Origin: Arthrobacter sp. AL12
GTDB taxonomy: Bacteria > Actinomycetota > Actinomycetes > Actinomycetales > Micrococcaceae
Length of the DNA: 64,000 bases
NCBI RefSeq assembly: GCF_029960645.1
Contig: NZ_JASBQY010000007.1
Span: forward strand, 135,045 to 199,044
Reading direction: 5' to 3'
The notes beneath the pieces were generated by a model that was not told the origin of the DNA, searched no databases, and saw only the letters and a list, made by a program, of their open reading frames with translations. This document shows, piece by piece, positions 25,953 to 35,516 of the stretch (its first letter is position 1; each line of letters starts with the position of its first letter). A program made the position numbers and the translations under genes.

Positions 25953-26042
25953 TGAGGACCCCGGTATTACCTGCAGAATCGGGTGCGCCGTTCCGTGGGA
26001 TGATGGAAAGTAGTCCATTTCACCCGATCCGAGGAGGCCAGC

Positions 26043-27356
26043 GTGGCTTTTGTGCCGACGTCAGAGTCCCGGGCCCTGCTCTCGCCAGCCCTGACCGACG
26101 ATGAGGTGTTGCGGATCCGCAATGATTTCCCCATCCTCGCCCGGCCCATGGGCGGTCACCCCCTGATCTATCTCGATTCCGGGGCGACCTCGCAGAACCC
26201 GATCAGCGTCATCGAGGCCGAGCAGGAGTTCTATGAGCAGCGGAACGCCGCCGTTCACCGCGGCGCGCACCTGCTGGCCGTGGAAGCCACGGAGTCGTTC
26301 GAGGACGCCCGCGAGACCCTGGCCGCCTTTGTGGGCGCAGACGCCGACGAGATCATCTGGACCTCCAACGCCACCGAGGGACTGAACCTCCTCAGCTACG
26401 CGTTCCTGAACTCGTCCCTGCCGGGGGCCGCCGGGCCGGCGGCACGCTTCGCCCTGGGAGCCGGCGACGAGATTGTCGTCACCGAGATGGAACACCACGC
26501 GAACCTTATCCCGTGGCAGCAGCTCGCGGAGCGTACCGGTGCGACCCTTCGGTTCGTCCCCGTCGATGATGCCGGTGCGCTGGACCTCGACGCTGCTGCC
26601 GGGATTATCAGCCCGGCCACCCGGGTCCTCGCCTTCAGCCACGCCTCGAATGTCCTGGGGACCATCAACCCGGTCAAGACCCTGGTGGCGATGGCCCGCC
26701 GGGTGGGTGCCCTGACCGTGCTGGACGCCTGCCAGTCCGCGCCCCACCTTCCCCTGGACGTGAAGGACCTGGATGTCGACTTCGCGGTCCTCTCGGGCCA
26801 CAAGATGCTGGGACCCACCGGCATCGGCGTGCTGTACGGCCGGTCCGAGCTGTTGAACGCGTTGCCGCCGTTCCTGACCGGGGGATCGATGATCACCACG
26901 GTGACGATGGAGCGTGCCGCCTTCCTGCCTGCCCCGCAGCGCTTCGAAGCAGGGACCCAGAAGGTCTCCCAGGCCATCGCACTCGCCGCAGCGGCGAACT
27001 ACCTCACCGAGACGGGCATGGGCCGCGTCCACGCCTGGGAATCCCTGCTCGGGCAGCGCCTCGTCGAAGGCCTCTCATCGATTCCCGGCATCCGCGTCCT
27101 CGGGCCGGCCCCCGGCGAGGAGCGGATCGGCCTCGCCTCCTTCGATGTCGCCGGCGTGCACGCCCACGACGTCGGACAGTTCCTCGATAGCAAGGGAATC
27201 GCCGTCCGCGTGGGCCACCACTGCGCGCAGCCGCTCCACCGGCGCCTCGGCCTGACGGCAAGCACCAGGGCCAGCACCTACCTGTACAACACAACGTCCG
27301 ACGTCGACACGTTCCTCGCGGCTGTCGCCGGGGTCCGAGCCTACTTTGGAGCCTAA
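26043..27356 (+). CDS. sufS: Cysteine desulfurase SufS
   Basis: A 437-residue class V aminotransferase-fold PLP enzyme that removes sulfur from cysteine for Fe-S cluster assembly. The Schiff-base lysine lies in VLSGHKMLGPTGIGVLYG. The AVHRGAHLLA and NATEGLNLLSY regions and the catalytic cysteine in VRVGHHCAQPLH are present. The GTG start has GAGGAGG six bases upstream. sufU follows after 12 bases, the typical sufSU pair of Gram-positive bacteria. Confidence 0.96.
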   Translation: MAFVPTSESRALLSPALTDDEVLRIRNDFPILARPMGGHPLIYLDSGATSQNPISVIEAEQEFYEQRNAAVHRGAHLLAVEATESFEDARETLAAFVGADADEIIWTSNATEGLNLLSYAFLNSSLPGAAGPAARFALGAGDEIVVTEMEHHANLIPWQQLAERTGATLRFVPVDDAGALDLDAAAGIISPATRVLAFSHASNVLGTINPVKTLVAMARRVGALTVLDACQSAPHLPLDVKDLDVDFAVLSGHKMLGPTGIGVLYGRSELLNALPPFLTGGSMITTVTMERAAFLPAPQRFEAGTQKVSQAIALAAAANYLTETGMGRVHAWESLLGQRLVEGLSSIPGIRVLGPAPGEERIGLASFDVAGVHAHDVGQFLDSKGIAVRVGHHCAQPLHRRLGLTASTRASTYLYNTTSDVDTFLAAVAGVRAYFGA

Positions 27357-27368
27357 GGACTTTTCCGT

Positions 27369-27836
27369 ATGAGCCTTGAACAGCTGTACCAGCAGATCAT
27401 CCTGGAACACGCGAAACTGCGCACCGGCAGCGGGCTGGCCGAGACGCCGGTTCCGGCGGGGGCGTCGGCCGGGCAGTCCCACCAGCTCAACCCGGTCTGC
27501 GGGGATGAGGTCACTGTCCGCGTGGCGGTGTCTGACGGGAAGGTCGCCCAGTTGCGCTGGGACGGCCAGGGGTGTTCGATTTCCATGGCCTCGGCCTCGG
27601 TACTCGCCGAGCTCGCCGAAGGGATGGACGTGGCCGGTTTCACTGCGGTTATCGACAGCTTCCGGGACGTCCTGCGCTCCCGGGGGAAACTCGCCGCGGA
27701 TCCGGAAATCCTCGGCGACGCGGCCGCTTTTGAAGGTGTCTCGAAGTACGCCGCCCGGGTGAAGTGCGCCATGATCTCCTGGGTCGCGGCCGAGGACGCC
27801 CTGGCCCAGGCCCGAACGTCGAGCACCGCACCTTAG
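27369..27836 (+). CDS. sufU: Fe-S assembly sulfur-transfer protein SufU
   Basis: A 155-residue IscU-fold protein that, in Gram-positives, is a zinc protein accepting sulfur from SufS. Three conserved cysteines are visible, in NPVCGDE, GQGCSISMASAS and RVKCAMISW. The aspartate of CGDE is the usual fourth ligand. It lies 12 bases after sufS in the same direction. The rest of the Suf scaffold operon is not in the window. Confidence 0.95.
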   Translation: MSLEQLYQQIILEHAKLRTGSGLAETPVPAGASAGQSHQLNPVCGDEVTVRVAVSDGKVAQLRWDGQGCSISMASASVLAELAEGMDVAGFTAVIDSFRDVLRSRGKLAADPEILGDAAAFEGVSKYAARVKCAMISWVAAEDALAQARTSSTAP

Positions 27837-27903
27837 GCTCCGGCGGGTAGCGCCCGGAACCTGGCCTGGCCCGCCGCCTGGCCAGACCCGTCTGACCGCG
27901 CCC

Positions 27904-28125
27904 CTAGCTGATCAGGCCGGCGATCCCGATGGCCGCCGTCGCCGCCCCGAGCAGCATGGAGATACTGACCAGGACGACGTGGACGGTGAGGAAGCGGGTG
28001 GCTTTGCCGTCCGTGTCGCGGGACCTTGGATCCTTCATGACCCGGCGCAGGAACTGCGGCCAGACAACAAGGGACCAGAGGCCGGCAACGATCAGAACGG
28101 CGGCCAGGATTGCCGGCAGCTCCAT
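27904..28125 (-). CDS. Small two-helix membrane protein (SCO4848-like)
   Basis: A 73-residue protein with two membrane segments (AILAAVLIVAGLWSLVVWP and FLTVHVVLVSISMLLGAATAAIGIAGL) around a charged loop, VMKDPRSRDTDGK. Length and layout match the SCO4848-type actinobacterial membrane proteins of unknown function. It lies directly after the DUF2505 gene on the same strand (3 bases), so the two are probably co-transcribed. Confidence 0.8.
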   Translation of the reverse strand: MELPAILAAVLIVAGLWSLVVWPQFLRRVMKDPRSRDTDGKATRFLTVHVVLVSISMLLGAATAAIGIAGLIS

Positions 28126-28128
28126 GTG

Positions 28129-28626
28129 CTAGTGGCTTTCGAGCCAGGCCTGGGCCTGGGTGGACTGGATGTTCAGGGCCTTGCCCACCATCGGTTCGGC
28201 CGCTTCGGCAATCTTGCCGCCCAGGAACGGGACCGACGACGTCACAGTGCCCTCAAGCTCGATCCGGGTGCTGCCGCCGTCGGAGACGAGGCGCTGGACG
28301 GCATTGACGTCCAGGGGCGCCCCGGAGACTTTCAGGGTGATGCTGCTCAGCCGGGAGCCGTCGGCAGCGGGGGCGTCCCAGCTCTCGAGCTGAGTCACCT
28401 TCAGGCGTTCGCCGACGAATTTCCTGGCCATGTCCGGCATCCGGTGGGTCGGGATGGTCCGCACGGTCGTGGTGCTGAAGGCGCCGGCCGTGTCGCCGTC
28501 GACGGTGAAGGATTCGAGGGTCCCGCCGACGAGTTCGCTCGTGTGGCGCAGGAAGTCCTCGTTGACGAAAACGGCGGTGACTCGGTCAACGTGGTGCGGA
28601 AGGCTGGTGGATGCACTCAATGCCAT
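28129..28626 (-). CDS. DUF2505 domain protein
   Basis: A 165-residue soluble protein starting MALSASTSLPHHVDRV. The pattern is that of DUF2505, an actinobacterial family with a START-like lipid-binding fold: an N-terminal polyketide-cyclase-like strand, a central TTTVRTIPTHRMPD region and a C-terminal amphipathic helix. Function is unknown. Homology assignment is from overall pattern, not from catalytic residues. It is followed by the small membrane protein gene. Confidence 0.8.
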   Translation of the reverse strand: MALSASTSLPHHVDRVTAVFVNEDFLRHTSELVGGTLESFTVDGDTAGAFSTTTVRTIPTHRMPDMARKFVGERLKVTQLESWDAPAADGSRLSSITLKVSGAPLDVNAVQRLVSDGGSTRIELEGTVTSSVPFLGGKIAEAAEPMVGKALNIQSTQAQAWLESH

Positions 28627-28674
28627 GGGGGTCCTCCGTGGGGGTGGAACTGGTCGTTTCGGGCTCCAAACATC

Positions 28675-30210
28675 CTACGCGGTGTGCCCGGCCGGCTCCG
28701 ATTCCTGGTCCTGGAGGGCCTTCGCCGCGGCCGTGATATTCCGCGACATGGCGGGGAAGATCAGGCTGTGGAACGGCAGCACCGCCAGCCAGTACAGGCG
28801 CCCGCTGAGTCCCTTCGGGAAGAAGATTGCGCGCTGGCGGTAGCGGCTGCCGGTTCCCTCCGGCTCCACTGAGAGCTCCAGCCAGGCCCGGCCCGGCGCC
28901 CGCATTTCGGCGCGCAGACGCAGCAGCCGCCCGCGATCGATCCGTTCCGCCCGCCACCAGTCCACCACCTCGCCCTCGGCCAGCAGGTGCGGGTGGCGCC
29001 GTCCGCGCAGCAGCCCGGCGCCGCCGGTGAGCTTGTCCAGCAGACCGCGGATGCGCCAGGCCAGGGGCATGGAGTACCAGCCGTTCTTCCCCCCGATCCC
29101 TTCAATGATGGTCCAGACGTGCTTGGGATCGACGTCGCTGGAGTAACTGCGCTCATCCAGGTAGACGAGGTGGCCGGCCCACTCGGGATCGGAGGGAAGC
29201 GGGTCCGCGTCGGCGCCAGCACTGGCCCACGTGGTCTGCACCTGGCCGTCGCGCTCCTTGCCCAGGGCGAGGGCCACCGCCTCACGGTACGTGGTGAGTC
29301 CGCCTTCCGGCGGGGGGATGTGCGCGTCGATATCGTGCTCCCGGGAGACGGCGTCGTGCTGGAGGGACTCCACGAGCGGCAGGGACATCGAGAGCGGGAT
29401 CGGCGTGGTCAACGCGACCCACATGCCCGCAAGCTTGGGCGCGGGAATGGGGAGCGCCAGGACCACGCGGTGCGGGAGCCCGGCCTCCGCGGCGTATTCC
29501 TGCATCATGCCCGCGTAGCTGAGGACCTGGCGGCAGCCGATGTCGAAGGTGCGGTTGATCGGGCCTTCAAGCGCCGCGGCCCCGACGAGGTAGTGCAAGA
29601 CATCGCGCACGGCGATCGCCTCGATCTTGTTGCGCACCCAGCTGGGGGCGGGCATCAGGGGCAGCGTCTCGGACAGGTGCCGGATCATCTCGAACGAGGC
29701 CGAACCGGAGCCGATCACGACGCCCGCCTGGAAAACGACGGCGTCGACCGGGCTGTCAAGGAAGACCTTTCCCACGGCTTCGCGGGACCGCATGTGGGTG
29801 GAGAGCTCGGCTCCGGCGGGGTGCAGGCCGCCCAGGTAGACGATCCTGTCCACGCCGGCGTCGGCTGCGGCTCGCGCCGCGGTCTCGGCCATCGCCTTCT
29901 CCTTGGATTCGAAGCCCGATCCGGCCGCCATGGAATGGACCAGGTAGTAGAGCACTTCGACGCCGTCCAGCGCCGAGCGCAGGGCATCGCCGTCGTCGAG
30001 GCTGCTCTGGACGACCTCGACGTCGGCCAGCCACGGTACGCCGGCAATCTTGGCCGGCGTCCGGACCAGGACCTTCACGGTGTGCCCTGCTTCGAGCAGC
30101 CGGGGGACCAGCCGACCGCCGATGTAGCCGGTCGCGCCGGTGACAAGCACCGTTCGTGGATTGCCGCTCGGCGCGGGAGAGGTCTGTTCGGATTCAGGCG
30201 TGCCGGTCAT
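28675..30210 (-). CDS. NAD(P)-binding SDR protein with DUF2867 domain
   Basis: A 511-residue two-domain protein. The N-terminal half is an atypical extended short-chain dehydrogenase with the nucleotide motif VLVTGATGYIGGRLVP and a downstream LVHSMAAGSGFESKE segment. The C-terminal half (from about residue 330) is a DUF2867 domain. Such fusions are common in actinobacteria, but the substrate is unknown. The ATG is supported by AAGGAGTCACC. A slightly longer frame upstream is not. Confidence 0.88.
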   Translation of the reverse strand: MTGTPESEQTSPAPSGNPRTVLVTGATGYIGGRLVPRLLEAGHTVKVLVRTPAKIAGVPWLADVEVVQSSLDDGDALRSALDGVEVLYYLVHSMAAGSGFESKEKAMAETAARAAADAGVDRIVYLGGLHPAGAELSTHMRSREAVGKVFLDSPVDAVVFQAGVVIGSGSASFEMIRHLSETLPLMPAPSWVRNKIEAIAVRDVLHYLVGAAALEGPINRTFDIGCRQVLSYAGMMQEYAAEAGLPHRVVLALPIPAPKLAGMWVALTTPIPLSMSLPLVESLQHDAVSREHDIDAHIPPPEGGLTTYREAVALALGKERDGQVQTTWASAGADADPLPSDPEWAGHLVYLDERSYSSDVDPKHVWTIIEGIGGKNGWYSMPLAWRIRGLLDKLTGGAGLLRGRRHPHLLAEGEVVDWWRAERIDRGRLLRLRAEMRAPGRAWLELSVEPEGTGSRYRQRAIFFPKGLSGRLYWLAVLPFHSLIFPAMSRNITAAAKALQDQESEPAGHTA

Positions 30211-30354
30211 GGTGACTCCTTGTCGTCTATGAAGCATTCGGAGCGCCAGGCCGTTCGGACGGCCGCGTATCTTGTCAGCCTAGTCCGGCCTCCAGCTGGG
30301 CCGGTAGGACCATGACCTCACAGGCCTGAACGATCCCGCCCGGACCGGCCCCAC

Positions 30355-30430
30355 ACAAGGCAACGCGGGGTCACGTAGCGCCCAAAGCCGCCCTGCGGAT
30401 GGGCGCGAAGTGACCCCGCGTTGCTTTGTT
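30355..30430. repeat. 76-base near-perfect palindrome (REP-like or structured RNA)
   Basis: ACAAGGCAACGCGGGGTCAC (30355-30374) pairs with GTGACCCCGCGTTGCTTTGT (30411-30430, from GTG at 30410) in a 20-pair helix with a single G-T wobble. Inside it, GCGCCCA (30378-30384) pairs with TGGGCGC (30400-30406) and CCGC (30388-30391) with GCGG (30395-30398). It lies between divergent genes, so it does not terminate either. The 397-base region 30211-30607 holds nothing else I recognise apart from the mfd ribosome site (CAGGAG). Confidence 0.9.
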
Positions 30431-30607
30431 CCACCTCAGTGCCAGCACCCGGTGAATTCCGGGGCGCCGCGGCGCTCCGCGGCTGGCTGGAACCGAGCCC
30501 CTGCGGCCCTGACCCTGGCTGCGCGGTAGGCTTGAGGGAACCGGGATTCTCACGAATTTCGGCTATTCGTGTTGCCTGCACCCGTAATCCCTCCAGGAGC
30601 TTCAGCC

Positions 30608-33600
30608 ATGAGCCTCAACGGCCCCAGTCTCACCGGTTTGCGCCGTGTCCTTGCCGAAGACCGGAACTACGCCCGTGTCCGGGCCGAGGCCGCCCGCGGT
30701 TTCGCTGCCCGCAGCGAGGACTACCAGATCAGCGCCCCCGCCGGGCTGCGCTCGGCGCTGCTCGCGGAGATGGCCGACGGGCTGGCCTCGCTAGCGCACA
30801 ACACAGCGGACAACCCAGCAGACGACACCGTGGACACCACAGCAGCCGCCGCCGCGCTGGCGGATGGCGGCAGCCTCGCCCCGGTCGTCCTGGCCATCAC
30901 CGCGACCGGCCGTGAGGCCGAGGACCTCACCGAGGCGCTGCGCGCCTTCCTGCCGGCCGACGCCGTCGCCGAGTTCCCCAGCTGGGAAACGCTCCCGCAC
31001 GAACGGCTTTCCCCGCGCTCGGACACCGTGGGCCGGCGGCTGTCGGTTCTCCGCCGGCTCGCGCACCCCGAAACCTCCGCGAGCGGCGCGCTGCGCGTCA
31101 TCGTGGCCCCGGTGCGCGCCGTCGTGCAGCCGATTGTGGCGGGACTGGGCGAACTGGTCCCGGTCACCCTGACGGTGGGCCGCGACGCCCCGTTCAGCGA
31201 TGTCGTCCGGAGCCTCGCCGACGCCGCCTACGCCCGGGTGGACATGGTGACCCGGCGCGGCGAGTTCGCCGTCCGCGGCGGCATGCTGGATGTCTTCCCG
31301 CCCACCGAGGACCACCCCATCCGGGTGGAGTTCTTCGGCGATGAAGTGGACCAGATGCGCTGGTTCGCCGTCGCCGACCAGCGCTCGCTGTCCGCGCCCG
31401 GGGTGCACCACCCCACCGAACTGCACGCTCCGCCGTGCCGCGAAATCCTGATCACGCCCTCCGTGATGTCCCGGGCCGCGACGCTAAAATCCCAGCTTCC
31501 GGCCGCCGCGGACATGCTGGAGAAGATCGCCGGCGGCATCGCCGTGGAAGGCATGGAGTCCCTGGCCCCGGTGCTGGTGGACGCGATGGTGCCGTTCCTG
31601 GACCAGCTCCCGGCCGGATCGATGGCGGTGGTGATCGAACCCGAAAAGGTCCGGACCCGCGCCCACGACCTCGCCGCCACCAACGACGAATTCCTCGAAG
31701 CGGCCTGGTCCACGGCGTCCGACGGCGGCACCGCACCTCTTGATTTGAGTTCCGCGGCGTCCGAGGCCCTGCACTCGGCCAGCTTCCGATCCCTGACCGA
31801 AACCCGCTCCGCGGCCCTCGCGCACGAGGTGTCGTGGTGGTCGATCACCTCCCTGGCCACCGACGAGGAGCTGCTGCCCGACGTCGACGTCCTGAACCTG
31901 CACGCCCGCGAACCCCGCGGCTACCAGGGCGACGTCGCCGAAATGATGGCCTTCATCGGCTCGCACGTGCGCGAACAGTGGCGGATCGTCGTCGTCACCG
32001 GGGGCCCTGGCCCGGCCCAGCGGCTTGCCGAACTCTTCCACGACAATGACATCCCCTGCGCCCGGGTCGACTCCCTCGACAAGAACCCGCAGGCGGGGCT
32101 GATCGAGGTGACGACGGCCGCCGTCGGACGCGGTTTCGTCCTGGAGCCGCTCAAACTCGCCCTGCTGACCGAGGCGGACCTGCTGGGACGGACCTCGGCC
32201 GGTTCCACGAAGGACATGCGCCGGATGCCGTCGAAGCGGCGGAACGCCGTGGACCCGCTGCAGCTCGTGGCCGGCGACTCCGTGGTGCACGAACAGCACG
32301 GCATCGGCCGGTTCGTGGAACTGATCCAGCGTAAGATTTCAGTCGGCGGCTCGAAGGATACAGTCGGGGTGCGCGAATACCTCGTGCTGGAATATGCGCC
32401 GTCCAAGCGCGGCGCCCCGGGCGACCGGCTCTTCGTCCCCACCGACCAGCTGGACCAGGTCACCCGCTATGTCGGCGGGGACACCCCGGCGCTGAGCAAG
32501 ATGGGCGGCGCGGACTGGGCCGGCACCAAGTCCCGGGCCCGCAAGGCCGTCAAGGAAATCGCCGGCGAGCTGATCCGGCTCTACTCGGCCCGGATGGCCT
32601 CCCGCGGCTACGCCTTTGGCCCGGACACCCCGTGGCAGCGCGAACTCGAGGAAGCCTTCCCGTACGTGGAGACCCCGGACCAGCTGACCACCATCAACGA
32701 GGTCAAGGCGGACATGGAGCGGGAGATCCCGATGGACCGGCTGATCTCCGGCGATGTGGGCTACGGCAAGACCGAGATCGCGGTCCGGGCTGCGTTCAAG
32801 GCCGTCCAGGACGGCAAGCAGGTCGCCGTGCTGGTGCCCACCACGCTGCTGGCCCAGCAGCACTTCGCGACCTTCACCGAACGGTTCTCCGGCTTCCCGC
32901 TCGTGGTCAAGCCGCTGTCCCGCTTCCAGGGCGGCAAGGAGGCCAAGGAGACCGCCGAAGGAGTCAAGGCCGGTTCCGTGGACGTTGTGATCGGCACGCA
33001 CCGGCTGTTGTCCAAGGACTTCGCGTTCAAGGACCTCGGCCTCGTCATCGTGGACGAGGAGCAGCGCTTCGGCGTCGAACACAAGGAGGCGCTGAAAAAG
33101 ATGCGCACCAATGTGGACGTCCTGGCGATGAGCGCCACCCCGATTCCCCGGACCCTGGAAATGTCCCTCACCGGCATCCGCGAGACCTCCACCCTGGCCA
33201 CCCCGCCGGAGGAACGCCACCCGGTGCTGACGTACGTGGGCCCGTACACGGACAAGCAGACCTCCGCGGCGATCCGGCGCGAACTCATGCGCGAGGGCCA
33301 GGTGTTCTTCGTGCACAACCGGGTCTCCACGATCGACCGCACCGCGGCGAAGATCCGCGAATTGGTCCCGGAGGCCCGGGTGGAGGTGGCACACGGTCAG
33401 ATGTCCGAGAGCCGGCTTGAGCAGATCATCGTGGATTTCTGGGAGAAGCGCTTCGACGTGCTGGTCTGCACCACCATCATCGAGACCGGACTGGACATCT
33501 CCAACGCCAACACGCTGATCGTGGACGGGGCGGAAAAATACGGGCTGTCCCAGCTGCACCAGCTGCGCGGGCGGGTGGGCCGCGGCCGCGAACGCGCCTA

Positions 33601-34324
33601 CGCGTACTTCCTCTACCCCTCGGAGAAGCCGCTGGGCGAGGTGGCGCTGGAACGGCTCAAGGCCGTCGCCACGCACAACGAGCTCGGCGCCGGCATGCAG
33701 CTGGCCATGAAGGACCTCGAGATCCGCGGCGCCGGCAACCTGCTCGGCGGGGAGCAGTCCGGCCACATCCAGGGCGTCGGCTTCGACCTCTACATCCGCC
33801 TGGTCGGCGAGGCCGTCGCGGACTACCGTGGCGAGGCCGAGGAGAAGGCCGCGGAGATGAAGATCGAGCTGCCGGTCAACGCGCACCTGCCGCACGACTA
33901 CGTGCCGGGCGAACGGCTGCGCCTCGAGGCGTACCGCAAGCTGGCCTCGGCAATCACCTATGAGGCGATCGACGAGGTGCTCGCGGAGCTCGTGGACCGC
34001 TACGGGGAGCTGCCGCTGCCCGCGAAGAACCTGATCGACGTCGCCCGCTTCCGGGTGGGGGCCCGCGAAGCCGGACTCAGCGACGTTGCCCTGCAGGGCA
34101 ACTTCATCAAGTTCTCCCCGGCGCAGCTGCCGGAATCCAAGCTCATGCGGCTCACCCGGATGTATCCCGGGGCGCAGTCGAAGCCGGCCCTGGACGCGGT
34201 GCTCATCCCCAAGCCCAAGACCGCCCGGATCGGCGGCCGGGACCTGCAGGACGCCGAGATCCTCGAATGGGCCAACGGTGTCATCCGCAACATCTTCTCC
34301 GACGCCCCGCTAGCGGTGAAATAA
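30608..34324 (+). CDS. mfd: Transcription-repair coupling factor
   Basis: A 1238-residue superfamily 2 translocase that removes RNA polymerase stalled at DNA lesions and recruits UvrA. A UvrB-like N-terminal module is followed by the RNA-polymerase interaction domain (about residues 535-620, DSVVHEQHGIGRF). The RecG-like motor has Walker A GDVGYGKTE, motif II IVDEEQRFGVEHKE, motif III SATPIPRTL and motif VI QLRGRVGRGRE, and the TRCF C-terminal domain closes the protein. The ATG has CAGGAGC nine bases upstream. The YdjM-like gene begins four bases after the stop. Confidence 0.97.
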   Translation: MSLNGPSLTGLRRVLAEDRNYARVRAEAARGFAARSEDYQISAPAGLRSALLAEMADGLASLAHNTADNPADDTVDTTAAAAALADGGSLAPVVLAITATGREAEDLTEALRAFLPADAVAEFPSWETLPHERLSPRSDTVGRRLSVLRRLAHPETSASGALRVIVAPVRAVVQPIVAGLGELVPVTLTVGRDAPFSDVVRSLADAAYARVDMVTRRGEFAVRGGMLDVFPPTEDHPIRVEFFGDEVDQMRWFAVADQRSLSAPGVHHPTELHAPPCREILITPSVMSRAATLKSQLPAAADMLEKIAGGIAVEGMESLAPVLVDAMVPFLDQLPAGSMAVVIEPEKVRTRAHDLAATNDEFLEAAWSTASDGGTAPLDLSSAASEALHSASFRSLTETRSAALAHEVSWWSITSLATDEELLPDVDVLNLHAREPRGYQGDVAEMMAFIGSHVREQWRIVVVTGGPGPAQRLAELFHDNDIPCARVDSLDKNPQAGLIEVTTAAVGRGFVLEPLKLALLTEADLLGRTSAGSTKDMRRMPSKRRNAVDPLQLVAGDSVVHEQHGIGRFVELIQRKISVGGSKDTVGVREYLVLEYAPSKRGAPGDRLFVPTDQLDQVTRYVGGDTPALSKMGGADWAGTKSRARKAVKEIAGELIRLYSARMASRGYAFGPDTPWQRELEEAFPYVETPDQLTTINEVKADMEREIPMDRLISGDVGYGKTEIAVRAAFKAVQDGKQVAVLVPTTLLAQQHFATFTERFSGFPLVVKPLSRFQGGKEAKETAEGVKAGSVDVVIGTHRLLSKDFAFKDLGLVIVDEEQRFGVEHKEALKKMRTNVDVLAMSATPIPRTLEMSLTGIRETSTLATPPEERHPVLTYVGPYTDKQTSAAIRRELMREGQVFFVHNRVSTIDRTAAKIRELVPEARVEVAHGQMSESRLEQIIVDFWEKRFDVLVCTTIIETGLDISNANTLIVDGAEKYGLSQLHQLRGRVGRGRERAYAYFLYPSEKPLGEVALERLKAVATHNELGAGMQLAMKDLEIRGAGNLLGGEQSGHIQGVGFDLYIRLVGEAVADYRGEAEEKAAEMKIELPVNAHLPHDYVPGERLRLEAYRKLASAITYEAIDEVLAELVDRYGELPLPAKNLIDVARFRVGAREAGLSDVALQGNFIKFSPAQLPESKLMRLTRMYPGAQSKPALDAVLIPKPKTARIGGRDLQDAEILEWANGVIRNIFSDAPLAVK

Positions 34325-34327
34325 CCA

Positions 34328-35155
34328 GTGATGGGGGGACACCACGCCGCGTCGGGCGCCGCGGCGTGGGTGGCCATTGCCTCGACGGGGCCGTACGCGC
34401 TGGGCTGGTATCCGCTGGACGCGACCGGGATCGTGATCGGCGGGATGGCGACGGCGGGCACCGCCCTGGTCTGCGACTGGGACCACCGCTCCAGCACGGT
34501 GGCGCATTCGCTGCCGCCGCTGTCGAACGTGATCGCCGTCGGCATCGAGAACGTCTCCGGCGGACACCGGCAGGGCACGCATTCCTTGCTCGGCGCGGCG
34601 TTCTTTGTGCTGCTCGCGGCGCTTGCCGGGCAGTTCCAGCTGCAGACGGACTGGGGGCTGCTGTCGGTGGGCGCCGGGCTGCTGTGCATGTTTATGATCA
34701 ACATCGCCGCCAAAGCACTCAAACTCTTCCCGAAGTACGGCTGGATCAGCAACTGGGTCTTCGCCCTCACCATGGCCGGACTGGTGACGTGGTTCGCGCC
34801 GCACCAGTGGACCTGGCTGCCCGTCTCGATGCTGACCGGGGTGCTGGTCCACATCGTCGGGGACATGATCACCACCGGGGGAGTGCCGCTGCTCTGGCCG
34901 ATTGTGGTCAAACCGCCGAAGGTCCTGCGGAAACTGCCGCTGCTAAGGAACGTCTGGAGGCCCAACGGGGCGTTCTCCATCCCCCTGCTGGGCCGTGCCG
35001 GCTCCCGGCGGGAATGGTTCGTGCTGATTCCGGTCAGTGCCTACGCCATGATCGGCATGTTCGGCGCGGCCCTGGCCCGGCTGCACTGGCCGGACGCCGT
35101 CGCCCTGGGCACCGGCCTGGTCCAAGGCCTCTACGGGGTGCTCGCCGCCGCGTGA
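34328..35155 (+). CDS. YdjM-like membrane-bound metal-dependent hydrolase (DUF457)
   Basis: A 275-residue integral membrane protein of the LexA-regulated YdjM type. Family histidine/aspartate motifs are seen: MGGHHAASGAAAWVA near the N-terminus, CDWDHRSSTVAHS, and GGHRQGTHSLLG. These likely bind metal. Four or more membrane segments follow. The start is GTG, or the ATG immediately after it. It is coupled to mfd with only three bases between, which fits a shared DNA-damage response but does not prove it. Substrate unknown. Confidence 0.85.
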   Translation: MMGGHHAASGAAAWVAIASTGPYALGWYPLDATGIVIGGMATAGTALVCDWDHRSSTVAHSLPPLSNVIAVGIENVSGGHRQGTHSLLGAAFFVLLAALAGQFQLQTDWGLLSVGAGLLCMFMINIAAKALKLFPKYGWISNWVFALTMAGLVTWFAPHQWTWLPVSMLTGVLVHIVGDMITTGGVPLLWPIVVKPPKVLRKLPLLRNVWRPNGAFSIPLLGRAGSRREWFVLIPVSAYAMIGMFGAALARLHWPDAVALGTGLVQGLYGVLAAA

Positions 35156-35174
35156 CATCCCCGGTTAAATGACT

Positions 35175-35198
35175 GAAGCTCCGGAGATCCGGAGCTTC
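35175..35198. terminator. Bidirectional hairpin terminator
   Basis: GAAGCTCCGG-AGAT-CCGGAGCTTC is a perfect 10-bp stem with a four-base loop. It lies between the convergent YdjM-like gene and the small membrane protein gene, so it can serve both. Confidence 0.85.
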
Positions 35199-35219
35199 TG
35201 TCCTTGAAAAACGTGGTGT

Positions 35220-35453
35220 TTAGAACTCGCCCGCGGAATCCGAGCGGCCCAGGATCGTCTGCGGAATCCAGAATGCCGACGCGAACAGGACGAGGCAGGC
35301 GGCCATCGGCCACGGGTTGCCCAGCGTCAGGAAGCTCAGGGAGTACAGGGACCCGGCGAAGAGGGCCATCATCAGGACGAACAGGATGATGCTGGAGCCG
35401 AGGCTGTTCTCGTTCTGCGGGGTCTGCTGGGTCTTCGCGGTGTTGCTGGACAT
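35220..35453 (-). CDS. Small membrane protein, unknown function
   Basis: A 77-residue protein with a polar Asn/Gln-rich N-terminus (SSNTAKTQQTPQNENS) and two membrane segments (SIILFVLMMALFAGSLYSLS and WPMAACLVLFASAFWIPQTI). AGGAGG-like sequence precedes the ATG. It lies 63 bases after deoC on the same strand. I do not recognise the family. Confidence 0.75.
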   Translation of the reverse strand: MSSNTAKTQQTPQNENSLGSSIILFVLMMALFAGSLYSLSFLTLGNPWPMAACLVLFASAFWIPQTILGRSDSAGEF

Positions 35454-35516
35454 TCGTTCCTCCTCGGCCCCGTGGGGCTCAAAACTGTGGCGGCTTCGGT
35501 TGATATCGGATAGCAG

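Noticed and set aside
30355..30430. Reading the big palindrome as a transcription terminator
   Set aside because: The flanking genes are divergent, so no transcript from either would end there.
32339..33895. A 518-codon minus-strand frame inside mfd
   Set aside because: Antisense shadow of the Mfd motor domain, which shows all helicase motifs in the plus frame.
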